Shown piece by piece: positions 53,087 to 62,259 of a stretch of DNA of 64,000 nt (the stretch's first letter is position 1; each line of letters starts with the position of its first letter). The stretch is from Strigamia acuminata (Eukaryota; Arthropoda; Chilopoda; Geophilomorpha; Linotaeniidae), in assembly GCA_949358305.1 (NCBI GenBank), contig OX442324.1, positions 992,001 through 1,056,000 of the forward strand. Direction: 5' to 3'. The notes below the pieces were generated by a model. The model searched no databases and was not told the DNA's origin. It was given only the letters and a program-made list of their open reading frames with translations. Made by a program: the position numbers and the translations under genes.

Positions 53087-53572
53087 ACCCCCTTCTCAGT
53101 AGGTACTTCTCCGAGGAGCTAAGCTGGGTTCAGCACTGGCCAGCCTCTCCTGGGAGGTGGCTTGATGTGTGCAGCTATTATCCCCTTACCGTACCCTAGT
53201 GGGAAAAGGAAACCCTAGCACTACCTAAGCTGAGAGCTTATAATGACATAGTGTTGCGTTGGCATTGTCAGGGGCATTCCATGGGCTCTTTGTTCCCTGG
53301 TGTCATTGTTGAGGCCCTCATTGTTCAGACGATGGCTGGAGTCATTGTTGACCTCCTGGTGGCAGAATTGCAGGTTAGGCTTAATAACCCTAGATAGGCC
53401 TAACTGGGCCTAGTAACCCTAGCAAGTCCCAAGTAATACTAGTTAGGCCTAAGCCAGGCCTAACTATCTGAAATGACAGAAAAGAAAGACAGAATCCATT
53501 CCAAAAAAAAAATTTTAAAGATACAGTTCACCTCTCTTTAATCCAGGGTTCTGCTGTCCTGTTCAGGGTGCC
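53087..53572. other. Probable remainder of Ty3 E leader/LTR
   Basis: About 490 bp between copia D and the Polinton sequence, with no gene. It is rich in short repeats of TAGGCCTAA and ACCCTAG type between 53370 and 53470. Because D split it from 47162, it was part of the Ty3 E block; it may be its LTR, but no matching copy was found at the other end. Confidence 0.5.
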
Positions 53573-53811
53573 ACTTTACCATCTTTGCCCTGGAGATGGG
53601 AAATAAAACACAGGAAACCAGTTGGGCCAAAACTTCATCCTCCACTCTTCTAAACAGAGTAGATTTATTTGTCAGTAACCTGACCAACTGTCACTAGAGG
53701 GAAAAAGATGAAAGCTACATGCTGCTTTGTACATCGTATTATTGGCAATACAATGTACTAATTCAATGCAATAAAGCCTGCATAAATTCCTTGTGGTGTT
53801 AATACACCACA
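53573..53811 (+). repeat. 239-bp direct repeat, right copy
   Basis: Second copy of the capsid gene end (last 125 coding bases) and its 3' flank. From 53812 the Polinton sequence goes on with new sequence towards the protease gene. The break on the left, at 53572, joins Ty3 E block sequence. Confidence 0.95.
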
Positions 53812-53863
53812 TCGACAAGGCGCGAAACATCATAACCGAGTTTTAACGACAACTTTTCCCAAC

Positions 53864-54469
53864 ATGAACACGTTACAAATCCATCAAATTTTATCTAAAA
53901 ACGTCGTCACCAAACCCCATTTCAAGGGCGTTTACGCCAACGACCTTCTTCCTCAACCCATGCCCCCAGTGTCCCGTTTTGCCCTCAGTGCCCTCACTGA
54001 GGGGAGGGGGGGCGGCGGCGGCGGCGGCGGCGGCGGCGGGGGCGGCAGCTTCGCTGCTGCCGCCTCTTTTGTGGTTAACACGGCTCCGCACACCGAGCGA
54101 GGCGAACATTGGGTGGCCCTTTTCTTCGACCGTGCGGGAAAAGCGGAATATTTCTGCAGTTACGGCATGCCTCCGTCGCGAGAGATCCTGGATTTTGTGG
54201 AAGCCAGTGGACGAAAGTTAACCGAGATCGGCGATAAACAATACCAAGGTGTCTGCAGCACGACCTGTGGACAATTTTGCGTTTATTTCGTGTACAACAA
54301 GAGTCGTGGACAAAGCTTCGAACGTGTAATGGCGAATTATAATTCCAAAAATCATAATTTTAACGACAAAAAAGTTACGAGTTTTGTTAAACACGTGTTT
54401 GATTTCAAAATGCCAACTACCTACGATAAACAATGTGTAATGCAAATATGTAAGTCTTTAATCGAATAA
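53864..54469 (+). CDS. Adenain-like cysteine protease of the Polinton element, 201 aa
   Basis: Maturation protease related to the adenovirus protease, standard in Polintons and expected to process capsid proteins. Seen: His82 in GEHWVALFFD and Cys135 in STTCGQFCVYF. The third (acidic) triad member is not assigned with certainty. Residues 46-62 contain about a dozen Gly in a row, encoded by a GGC repeat, then Ala-rich sequence; this sits just before the catalytic His and looks like a recent repeat expansion. The gene faces the AlkB gene tail to tail, with 17 bp between the stops. Confidence 0.88.
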   Translation: MNTLQIHQILSKNVVTKPHFKGVYANDLLPQPMPPVSRFALSALTEGRGGGGGGGGGGGGGSFAAAASFVVNTAPHTERGEHWVALFFDRAGKAEYFCSYGMPPSREILDFVEASGRKLTEIGDKQYQGVCSTTCGQFCVYFVYNKSRGQSFERVMANYNSKNHNFNDKKVTSFVKHVFDFKMPTTYDKQCVMQICKSLIE

Positions 54470-54486
54470 AAAACAGTGTTAATCTT

Positions 54487-55149
54487 TTATTTCATGACAC
54501 GAAAAGTTAAGTTGAGTCTAACGTTTCTTGCGTTCCTCCGAGCCGGTAAAGAATGATACCAAAATTTATTGGTCGGGTAATTCATCGAGAGTAACATCCC
54601 GTTTTCCAATCTCACCGTGACCGGTTCTGGCGATGGTGGAATGGTGGTGGCGAGTTTGTTTCGCAAAATGCAATGACGCAAAACAAAATCTCTGGTTTCA
54701 CCCAGTGAAAGCGAAGCGATCGGCGCGTATTTATCCAGTTCCGGTTCGGAATCTTGATGTTCTCCGATCCGATCCATTCCGTTTTTGTAGCGGTTAATCA
54801 AGAGGTAATTAAATCTACGTCTTGCGAATTTAGAAATGACGTTTCGGATGGCGGCGGTCAACGGAGTCCACGGCTTGCTCGAAAATTTGTTCCCGCTAAA
54901 CGTGTACGTCATACCCGCATCGCCAATTGCCACCTGTTGGCGTGGTATGGGATACCATTTCCCAGCAACGAAAACCTCGCTTTGCCTACCGGTAAAATAC
55001 TCGATTTCTCCTTCTAATCTATCAAAAATCCAATCCGACAAGTTTTTATTAAACAAAAAACCGTAACTCAGATCGAGTCCGGGTTTAATTATTTGTTCTT
55101 GATTGAAGGGCAGTGCTATTTCATCCAACAAAAACTTTGTTATAGTCAT
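54487..55149 (-). CDS. AlkB-like Fe(II)/2-oxoglutarate dioxygenase, 220 aa
   Basis: Member of the AlkB family closest in look to ALKBH2/3, enzymes that remove alkyl groups from nucleic-acid bases by oxidation. Metal ligands His131, Asp133 (GEHQDSEPEL) and His199 (WYHSLP) are present. So are Arg211 and Arg217 in the closing RLNLTFR that bind 2-oxoglutarate, the NxLxNxY motif near 114-121 and the PR...Y.FSG..F...PW block near 69-94. Full length for a viral-type AlkB, no breaks. It lies between the Polinton protease and polymerase genes, on the polymerase strand, so it seems to be part of the element. Confidence 0.88.
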   Translation of the reverse strand: MTITKFLLDEIALPFNQEQIIKPGLDLSYGFLFNKNLSDWIFDRLEGEIEYFTGRQSEVFVAGKWYPIPRQQVAIGDAGMTYTFSGNKFSSKPWTPLTAAIRNVISKFARRRFNYLLINRYKNGMDRIGEHQDSEPELDKYAPIASLSLGETRDFVLRHCILRNKLATTIPPSPEPVTVRLENGMLLSMNYPTNKFWYHSLPARRNARNVRLNLTFRVMK

Positions 55150-55264
55150 TTCACTCCTAAACGAAAAGAAAAAAGAAACGAGTGAAGTTAATTCATTTTT
55201 ATTGATTTTTTAAGGATAATCTACATCAATCAAAAGCAAAATACAAAAGAATACATAAAACATT
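55150..55264. other. Short AT-rich spacer between polymerase and AlkB genes
   Basis: About 115 bp, no feature seen apart from AT-rich sequence that must hold the 3' end of the polymerase unit and the AlkB promoter. Confidence 0.5.
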
Positions 55265-55713
55265 TCAAAATCCGTACGGTACTGTTTTCCAACTACCATC
55301 AGAAAGTAACACTCTTTTATCCATAACCATTTGATACATTTTAACTTCTTTACGAGTATACAATTTATTATTTTTTCTTATCATTTTATGAGGATAAATT
55401 GTGGCGACTTTTTCATTGGTCTCGTGATTTTTTATTAATTTCTCCATTAAATCTAAATAAATGATTTCACTAGTTCTAAAAGTTAGAGGGAATCCCTTGA
55501 CTTTGACGGTCGTGTAAGAGGTCTGGTCCCTTTCGCTCCATATTTGCATGGCATAATTTTTTGCCCCGCAGGAAGCAAATTTAGAAATGTACGCTCCAGG
55601 ACCAAAGGAGTCCAGCTCATTCGTCATATCTCCCAGATAGGGACCCACTGAGATTTTATAAGGGTCGTTGGGTAGGGTGACTCCGACGACGCTATCGGTA
55701 TCCGTGTACAGAC
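55265..55713 (-). pseudogene. DNA polymerase B, C-terminal segment
   Basis: Last part of the Polinton polymerase. The YTDTDSV catalytic motif C starts right at the edge of the solo LTR (about 55690-55710). It is followed by GPYLGDMTNELD, the ISKFASCGAKNYA region and a thumb-like end with KMYQMVMDKRVL. It is in frame with 56073 onward once the 359-bp LTR and 5-bp duplication are subtracted. Confidence 0.88.
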
Positions 55714-56072
55714 TGTTGGGAATTAATTGTGTCCAAGCATTTGAATGGCATATTTTAGTGTATATAGTTTTATATAGTTTATTACGTAGTGTGCAATTAT
55801 GTTGTGTTTTGGATGTGTATGCTTTGTTGGCACGGATGGTACACCGTACATCATTGTTATGATTTGTTCTTTATTATAGTTGTGTCATATCTCATGTAGG
55901 AACCGAATGAGATTCCTTACTTGCAATGTATTGACAGGATTTGTCCTGTGAAAAGTCATCACTTCACTTAGTTAATAAAGTTTGGCGGCCATGTTGGGCC
56001 TCTACATGCCACTACTGAATTTGGCTGCATTTCTGGGTTTTAGTCACTCACCAACATCAAAGATCCCCAACA
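55714..56072. mobile_element. Solo copia-type LTR inside DNA polymerase B, 359 bp
   Basis: TGTTGGGAATTA at the left and GATCCCCAACA at the right, TG...CA ends. The 5-bp target duplication is CAGAC (55709-55713 and 56073-56077). It interrupts the polymerase just before the DTD catalytic motif. It holds GGCGGCCATGTTGG (55984-55997) and a TTAATAAAG polyadenylation-type signal near 55974. No internal element sequence is present, so it is an LTR left by recombination. It is not one of the other LTRs of this window. Confidence 0.92.
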
Positions 56073-59032
56073 CAGACAGCTCCCCTCTTTCAAACCCGTC
56101 ATGTAAGAGTACAAAACCATTCTCGCATAGGCTGTGACCTGCGCGGCTAAAACCACGTTTTGAACTTTACCCGATTCGGACATAAAATCCTCATTTTCCA
56201 CAAACTGGATGCGAGCCAACTCGTCGGAATCAAAGTGAACGGACATGACTTTTTTGGTGTCGTCCAACAAAAGTCCGAAATATTCGTGGGGTTCGGTGCA
56301 AAACTTAGTCTGAGGCTTGACGGTAGACTGTGGAAATTTGCCATAGATCGAGTTCAAAGCCAGTTTGGCTAACGTTCTGAGCCCCGCGGAATATACTATA
56401 CGTTCTTTATCCAATCGTATGTTCTCGCGTTCAAAGTAGTCGGCGATGAACTTGTCTTGATCGACGCAATCGGATGGAAAACCCGATGCTTCTACTTTTA
56501 ATTTGAGAAAAGCATCGACATAACCTTTAAAAATTGAATCTGAACTTTGAGCAAAATGCCAGACTTCGTATAATTTTAAAATTTTGTAGCCCTTTGAAAC
56601 GGCTAGCTGTAATTCACCGCTAACCCAACTCCCGGTTAAGGCTCTTTTTTGAGTGTCGTGCCTACATTTTTCCTGACTTTTTTCCATCGTGCACGTACGA
56701 CATAAAGGAAAAAATAATTTTTTATCGTGTCGTAATGGCAATACCGGATGAAATAATTTTTGTGGTGGAACAACCTTACATTTAATCAATCCTCTGTAAC
56801 CCGATATGTCTAAGGAATCCCGATTGAAAATTTTGAATTCTTCAAAACGTAGGGATACAAGCTGCAAACATCCCAATAAAGGATTCGCTCGTCGCCAACA
56901 GCTTCTTTCAGCAGAGAAATGGGTTCGCACCTCCCCCCGTAATAGGCGTCTTTTGGCTTTAAGGGCGCCACGTACTCTATTGCACGCACAAAATCTTGCA
57001 ATTGCACATCCATTTTAATTTCTCTAGTAAATTCACACTTCCATTTCTGTACAACCGTGTAATTGTTTTTTTTAAAACTGTTTACCAGATGCGTCGTCTT
57101 TTGAAACGCTTCTTCTATCGTAAGATTCGTGTACGGAACTGTTTTTACATATCTGTTTGACTTGTAACAAACGGGACAGCCGTGGAATGCACACCCTTGA
57201 AACTGATAGATCGTGTTTGTTTGTTCCGAATAACCATCCACGTAATGACCCAAAATTTTAACTTCTTTCCCATTTTTCGCATGTTTAATAAATTCGCCTC
57301 GTTGTTTCATCTCCCACTGAAGCCATTTGCACGCAATGTGCGAGAATTTACGCGCGGGGTACAAGCCATTGTCGGGTATCAGCAACAGTTTGTTATTGTT
57401 CAAGTAATTCGCTCTGAATGTAATGTTACATGCCGAGGCTAAGGTAAAGCATTCCAAGAATGGATCTCTGTTGTTTGATACTTTGAGAAACAAATCACGG
57501 AAACGGATGCAGGCAGCACCGAGCAAAAGCACGTCAGACGTGCAATAGCTCAATAGCTCCTCTTGCAAACAAAAGTTTTTATCCTTCTGTGATTCGTACC
57601 AGTTTAAAAATTCGATTCTAGTAGGTGGTTTCATGGAATCTGGGTCAAAATAAGATACGTCCGGGAATTTTCCACTGTAAGATTGAAATTCTTCTCGATT
57701 AAACAGATGCGGAAAATAGCCCTTTTTAAATTCTGTTACCCCGAATGCTTTACTGAATTCGGCAAGGGGCATGGCAAGATAGTTGTAACTATCCAAAAAC
57801 CTAATTTCTTCAAATTCGAAAAATAGGACTTTCTGTCCTCTAAGGATCACTTTTGGTTTTTCACGTTTATCTAGAATGTATCGAATAATAAAGTGGTTAT
57901 CATACCCTTGTCCAAAATGGGATAGGCAAGTAAGATGGCGGTAGGCGTAATTCCTGAAAAGGAACTCTACAAATTCCGCGACCGCGTTAAAACCTTTGAA
58001 AAAGTGTAGTTTTTTCCCACAAAACGAACACTGAGCTCCCGAATCTAAATATTTGCAATCGTCGCAACAAACTAGACACACGACCAAATTCACCCTGTGC
58101 ACGTGCAGGCCGCAATCGGCATCTAGCGTGTCTTGAGTTGCCTCTAAATCAAAGAATAAAAATTGAGGTTTAATTGGTTCTTTGTTTTTGGCTAATTTGG
58201 GTTTCGCCGGCGGACAAGACAAGATGAAACAACGATGCACGTCATTAACTATGGCTTTACAATTATAACATCGGCATAATCCACATTCGTGAGAATCAAG
58301 TTTGCTTACGGGAAAATCTTTCCAACACTTTAAACACTTTTTAAAATTATTGCAAGTGGATGCTTTGTGCGAATCGAAACATTTGATATTATAGAAAAAC
58401 CTATTGCATTCACCGCATTCGATTTTGTTAGAGCTAATTTTACAAAAGTCTTTGACTTTGCACGCGTAACAATTTTTCGTACATGTGTGTTTCTGATCAA
58501 AGGCCTTGTAACAACCAAAACAATAGTAAGATTTATCGAATAATGGGGCCGGATTGCTCACAACCGCACAATGGGAGTCGTAAAACAAAAGCATTATTTT
58601 TTTTTCATGTGCGGGACCTATATAAATTAACTCACACCACTTGGATGCATTTGCCGAATAAACTAAGAACTGGTAATGTTTTAAGTGATTCTCGAATTTT
58701 TGGATTTCTGTAATTGAACACAACCCTAATGGTATGCCAACTTTTTTATGCAAATCAATGGCCCTTTTTTCTTGTTCTTTTCTACCTTGTCTGATCGAAT
58801 TATAATTTGGGTCATTCGTGTGTTTTGCAAGAGCTACGATAATGCATCTGGCCACGCAGATAGCGTCTTTGTTATCGATAGTCACTACACACCGTTTTTT
58901 CCTCAACCATTCGTGTAAAAATAGCTTACTAATGCTTTTCATCTTTCCAGCCCCGGACATCGGCACATCGGTATGAACAATTTTAATTTTCATTGTACCG
59001 TCTAACCGAATGATTTTATTTGATTGGGCCAT
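56073..59032 (-). pseudogene. Protein-primed DNA polymerase B of the Polinton element (frameshifted)
   Basis: Replicative polymerase of Polintons. From ATG 59032: an N-terminal domain with many Cys/His pairs (about residues 160-270, zinc-ribbon-like); exonuclease motifs FDLEAT (Exo I), SHFGQGYDNHF (Exo II) and YCTSDVLLL (Exo III); then motif A DVCSLYPYVLKN near 56830-56870. One frameshift near 56812-56820 breaks the gene straight after motif A. The other frame carries on with LDISGYRG, motif B (LNSIYGKF near 56340-56360) and VTAYARMVLYSY up to the solo LTR. So the gene has two independent breaks and cannot make a working enzyme as it stands. Confidence 0.9.
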
Positions 59033-59161
59033 TTTTTATAACATTATTAGCATGATGTTAACATGGAATTCTTTCCTACGGATGAAAGGAACCCATAAAT
59101 CAGAGTCCCATTCGGGACTAGAGATGGTTATACCTATAAAATGGTGTTCGGGAATGACGCT

Positions 59162-59476
59162 TTACAAATCAAGAAACAGGTGTTCAAAAAGCTTCCCTAT
59201 AAACAAAACAGGATCACCATCTGCCAATGATGATAACTGGTCGGGAGTTATTTCGTTAATTTGAAGCGTGTATTCAATGCCTTGTGTTCGAAATCGTAGC
59301 ACTGGCTTTTGTTTGTTTAGGCTTAAAATTTTGTAGCTACTTTTAAAATCAATCTGCAGCTTTTGTTTTTTGTTTGACCCACGAGAACTAGAATTCGGGA
59401 AACGCTTCTTTGATTCACCCGTTTCATTTTCTTGTGTATCAGAAGACCAATGTGTTTCGTCATTATTATCACCCAT
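59162..59476 (-). CDS. Small ORF upstream of polymerase, 104 aa, unknown
   Basis: Unrecognised. Acidic, Asn/Ser-rich N-terminal third with a basic patch (SNKKQKLQ), then an apparently folded part (YKILSLNKQKPVLRFRTQGIEYTLQINEITPDQLSSL). The beta-rich second half is loosely like PC4-type single-strand-binding proteins, but this is weak. Same strand as polymerase B, 130 bp before its start, so probably part of the Polinton. Confidence 0.5.
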   Translation of the reverse strand: MGDNNDETHWSSDTQENETGESKKRFPNSSSRGSNKKQKLQIDFKSSYKILSLNKQKPVLRFRTQGIEYTLQINEITPDQLSSLADGDPVLFIGKLFEHLFLDL

Positions 59477-59701
59477 TATTAAACGCGTATAAGGAATACA
59501 ATACTTTATATCTAAGAGATTGATAGTAATTATTACAGTAAAAAAGGTTGATTAATAATTTTCTTTGAATAATAATCAAAAATTAAACTAACAAATACAA
59601 TTTAAAGAGAAAAGTTAAAAATGTTAATTATTGATTTTCTTTGAATAATAATAATAAAAAATTAAGATAACCTACAATTTAAAAAAAGGTAAAAGAATTA
59701 T
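59477..59701. other. AT-rich region with an imperfect direct repeat
   Basis: Two diverged copies of about 75 bp, around TTTTCTTTGAATAATAAT near 59560 and 59635, each followed by AATTAA-rich sequence and ACAATTTAAA. No gene. It may mark the edge of the Polinton element. Confidence 0.55.
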
Positions 59702-60392
59702 TTACTCAACAATGATTGGCTCTAAGCCTTCGATTTCTTCCTCGGAGTCGACGCAAGACTTGGTTTTCTTGATTGATGATTCATCTTTGAGTTTACATGG
59801 CCTGCCTCTCTTTTTCTCCAATGGTGGGCTTTTAACTTCAGGCTTTGACTCCTCAACCTTTTCTGCTTGTTGTGACACAGCTTCCTCGATCTTCTTGTAT
59901 TTTTTTTCTGCCATAAGCTGAGTTAACTTAAAGATGTTCCAGCTGATCTTCAGTCGGAGGCCTAGGAGGGTCTTGAACTCGTCAAGGTTGAAAACTATAT
60001 TCTTTTCGTCAAACTATAATTAGAAACAAACATTACAATCAAATAAATAATAATAATAAAGAACTTACACTTTTCTCAATACAGAAGATTGTATGCTCAT
60101 CTCGTTTATGGATGTCGATAGAGTACCGCTCGCCAAAACTTATGCAGATATTCGGTAAACCGGGTTTGTGATTTGTTGCGGCTTGCTCAATTTCAGGCCA
60201 GCACTTAACGAAACAATCCCATATATATTCATTAAATGCTAGACCATTAATAGTAGCAAGTAGATCTCCTGTTTCCTTAGAGATTCGGTAGTGTCTTAAA
60301 TGAATAAGAATTCTGCCATCAAATTCAGTCACATTTGCGTACAAATCCTCTTCGCTCAACTTGTAGGCGTGAGGTTGGAGATTTAAAGTCAT
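59702..60392 (-). CDS. Two-exon gene: possible PC4-like protein with AT-hook tail
   Basis: ATG 60392. Exon 1 codes for a domain with FDGRILIHLRHYRISKETGDLLATINGLAFNEY, which resembles the PC4 single-strand DNA-binding fold (IRxY..G..xPTxxGIxL pattern); this is tentative. An intron is likely: a donor at 60070 (GTGTAAGT) with an acceptor ending at 59995 (ATATAG) keeps the frame and gives about 204 residues. The stronger-looking GTAAGT at 60068 would not stay in frame with the next exon. Exon 2 continues FNLDEFKTLLGLRLKISW and ends in a basic tail with an AT-hook-like KKRGRPCK, followed by acidic residues. Could belong to the Polinton or be an independent gene. Confidence 0.55.
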
Positions 60393-60420
60393 TTTTTTAT
60401 CTTGAATTAAGAAAGATAAT

Positions 60421-60525
60421 CTAAATTATTTGAAATTGCAAACCACCCAAAGATAAAATAAAAACAAAGAATAGAGTTTTAAACTATTTCTTAACAGAAA
60501 AACCAAAGATTCATTACTTACATTT
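60421..60525 (-). other. Possible 5' UTR intron of the PC4-like gene
   Basis: The minus strand has GTAAGTAATG starting near 60524 and TTCAAATAATTTAG near 60425, a plausible donor and acceptor in the leader upstream of ATG 60392. Confidence 0.35.
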
Positions 60526-60602
60526 CAATAGTGAGTCAATCAGTCAGTCAGACAGTCAGTGAGGTTGAGTAGCAAACAGCACTTGTGAACTGCACTGAAA
60601 AA

Positions 60603-60620
60603 CACTGGCTTATATACAGG
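60603..60620 (-). promoter_or_regulatory. TATA box of the PC4-like gene
   Basis: The minus strand reads CCTGTATATAAGCCAGTG, a TATATAAG box about 220 bp upstream of ATG 60392. About 30 bp on there is TCAGTGCAGT, similar to an arthropod initiator. This is a compact TATA-Inr promoter. Confidence 0.6.
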
Positions 60621-60639
60621 AAGAACAGGAAACTGTGAG

Positions 60640-60800
60640 CTAAATGTCATACATACCAGGAAAAGAGAAATGTCACAGGAAGAAAGTCAAATTTCCAAGA
60701 AACCCGGAAGAAAGACAAATGTCAAGCACAGCAGGATGGAAGTTAAATGTCAAACGAAGCAGGAAGAATGTTAAATGTCAAACAATACAGGAAAAGAGAG
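60640..60800. repeat. Degenerate short repeat (AAATGTCA...CAGGAAGA)
   Basis: Four to five diverged units of about 35 bp with AAATGTCA and (G)CAGGAAGA or close forms, just upstream of the TATA box. Could be promoter-proximal binding sites or decayed minisatellite. One further AAATGTCAAAGGGAAGTAGGAAGA occurs at about 61634. Confidence 0.5.
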
Positions 60801-60819
60801 AAATAAAACTCCTCTTATG

Positions 60820-61455
60820 TTTGATTTTTAAAAAAAAAAATCCGTGGTCAAGTTGTTGAGATATTCACATTTTAAACTGATGACACCAGATGCAAAAATT
60901 TTTTTTTTTGAAATTTTAGTTGCGACATATTCAAACGGTCACCGCTCGAAACCTAAGAGTGGTATAGTGTTATCCTTTTCAGCGTTTGTAGAGGAGAAGT
61001 TCTTCTTTTGTTTGGTTTTTTAAAAAAAGGAATCCGTGGTTAAGTTGTTGAGATATTCACATTTTAAACTGTGACACCAGATACGAAAATCTTTTTGAAA
61101 TTTTAGTTGCGATATATTCAAACGGTCGCCGCTCGAAACCTAAGAGTGGTATAGTATTATCCTTTTCAGCGTTTGTAGAAGAGAAGTTCCTCTTTTGTTT
61201 GGTTTTTTAAAAAAAAGAATCCGTGGTCAAGTTGTTGAGATATTCACATTTTAAACTGGTGACACCAGATACGGAAATTTGTTTTTTGAAATTTTAGTTG
61301 CGACATATTCAAACGATCACCGCTCGAAACCTAAGAGTGGTATAGTGTTATCCTTTTCTGCATTTGTACAGGAGAGCTTCCTCTTTTGATTGGTTTTTTA
61401 AAAAAAAAAATCTGTCATTAAGTTGTTGAGATAATGAAGTTTGAAAACTGTGACA
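60820..61455. repeat. Tandem repeat, about 190 bp x 3.3
   Basis: The marker AAGTTGTTGAGATA stands near 60850, 61041, 61228 and 61419, so the period is 187-191 bp. Units share CGTGGTCAAG, TTTTAAACTG..GACACCAGA, a run of T, GAAATTTTAGTTGCGA, ATTCAAACG..CACCGCTCGAAACCTAAGAG and CTTTTCAGCG. The last unit is cut short. No coding. A local satellite or the regulatory spacer between the two flanking genes. Confidence 0.85.
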
Positions 61456-61716
61456 CTAAACTTCTAATTTGAAAAACGATCTTATTTGTATCAAAAAAGA
61501 ATGAAGAAAGGGGTAGAGATACAACATAAAAGCCTTTTTCCAAAACATAGTTTTTTTTTTTTTTTTTTGTTTGTATTTACTTGATGTAAAGGTTAAATTA
61601 AGGCAAGATGTCATATGAGCACCCAATGAAAAGAAATGTCAAAGGGAAGTAGGAAGAGATAAGACTCAAGAGTCAAATATGAGCAATTGCATTTTCACAC
61701 TCATTCAAAAGAAATC

Positions 61717-62259
61717 ATGGCAAACAGAGCACCTAGAAATCTTTTCGATGAAATGCATGAATATTTTCATCAGAACAGATCAGAGAGGACACAACCACCA
61801 CCACCACCACCACCACCAGCAGCAGCACAGAACCTACCGCCACTTGCACCACTCCAGTGGATGCACAGACAACCAAATGATATTGAAATCCAGTTTGTGT
61901 ATGGTCACGTGCTGGAGCGACTGACTCAACAAACTGCCCATATAAGAGCCTTAGAGAGAGAGCTGGAATTCTCTCAAAATCATCTAGCAATAGTACAGGA
62001 GCAACTCCAAATGGTAGCAGCAGCGCTGGCAAATCAGCAAGAACAACAGCAACAGTTTGTGCCAGTGGAAGACGTTATTTACTTATCAGAAGATGAAGAG
62101 GAGGACCAGCAGCTGCTACTACCACAGATATCACTTCCACCTCCACATGAACCACAAGAACTGTGTCGCGCTCAACTCGGTCTGTCGCTGATACGTGGTA
62201 TGAGTCACTCTCTAATCTCGCAATACCGCTTTACTCAAGCGGTTACCCAAATAATGTGA
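61717..62259 (+). CDS. Unknown protein with polyproline and coiled coil, 180 aa
   Basis: Not recognised. The start is probably ATG 61717 (MANRAPRNLFDEM); a longer reading from 61687 is possible. Near the N terminus there are about eight Pro in a row from a CCA repeat (61796-61820), then a Gln/Leu/Glu-rich coiled coil (VLERLTQQTAHIRALEREL and onward), a Gln run, an acidic patch SEDEEEDQQ and a short hydrophobic-aromatic end. AATAAAGG follows at 62287. It faces away from the PC4-like gene across the 190-bp tandem repeat. Host, viral or transposon origin cannot be told. Confidence 0.55.
   Translation: MANRAPRNLFDEMHEYFHQNRSERTQPPPPPPPPAAAQNLPPLAPLQWMHRQPNDIEIQFVYGHVLERLTQQTAHIRALERELEFSQNHLAIVQEQLQMVAAALANQQEQQQQFVPVEDVIYLSEDEEEDQQLLLPQISLPPPHEPQELCRAQLGLSLIRGMSHSLISQYRFTQAVTQIM

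Noticed and set aside
35824-53572. LTR pair of Ty3 element E
   Set aside because: I compared the sequence left of C and right of D and found only weak, short likeness, so no LTRs were called.
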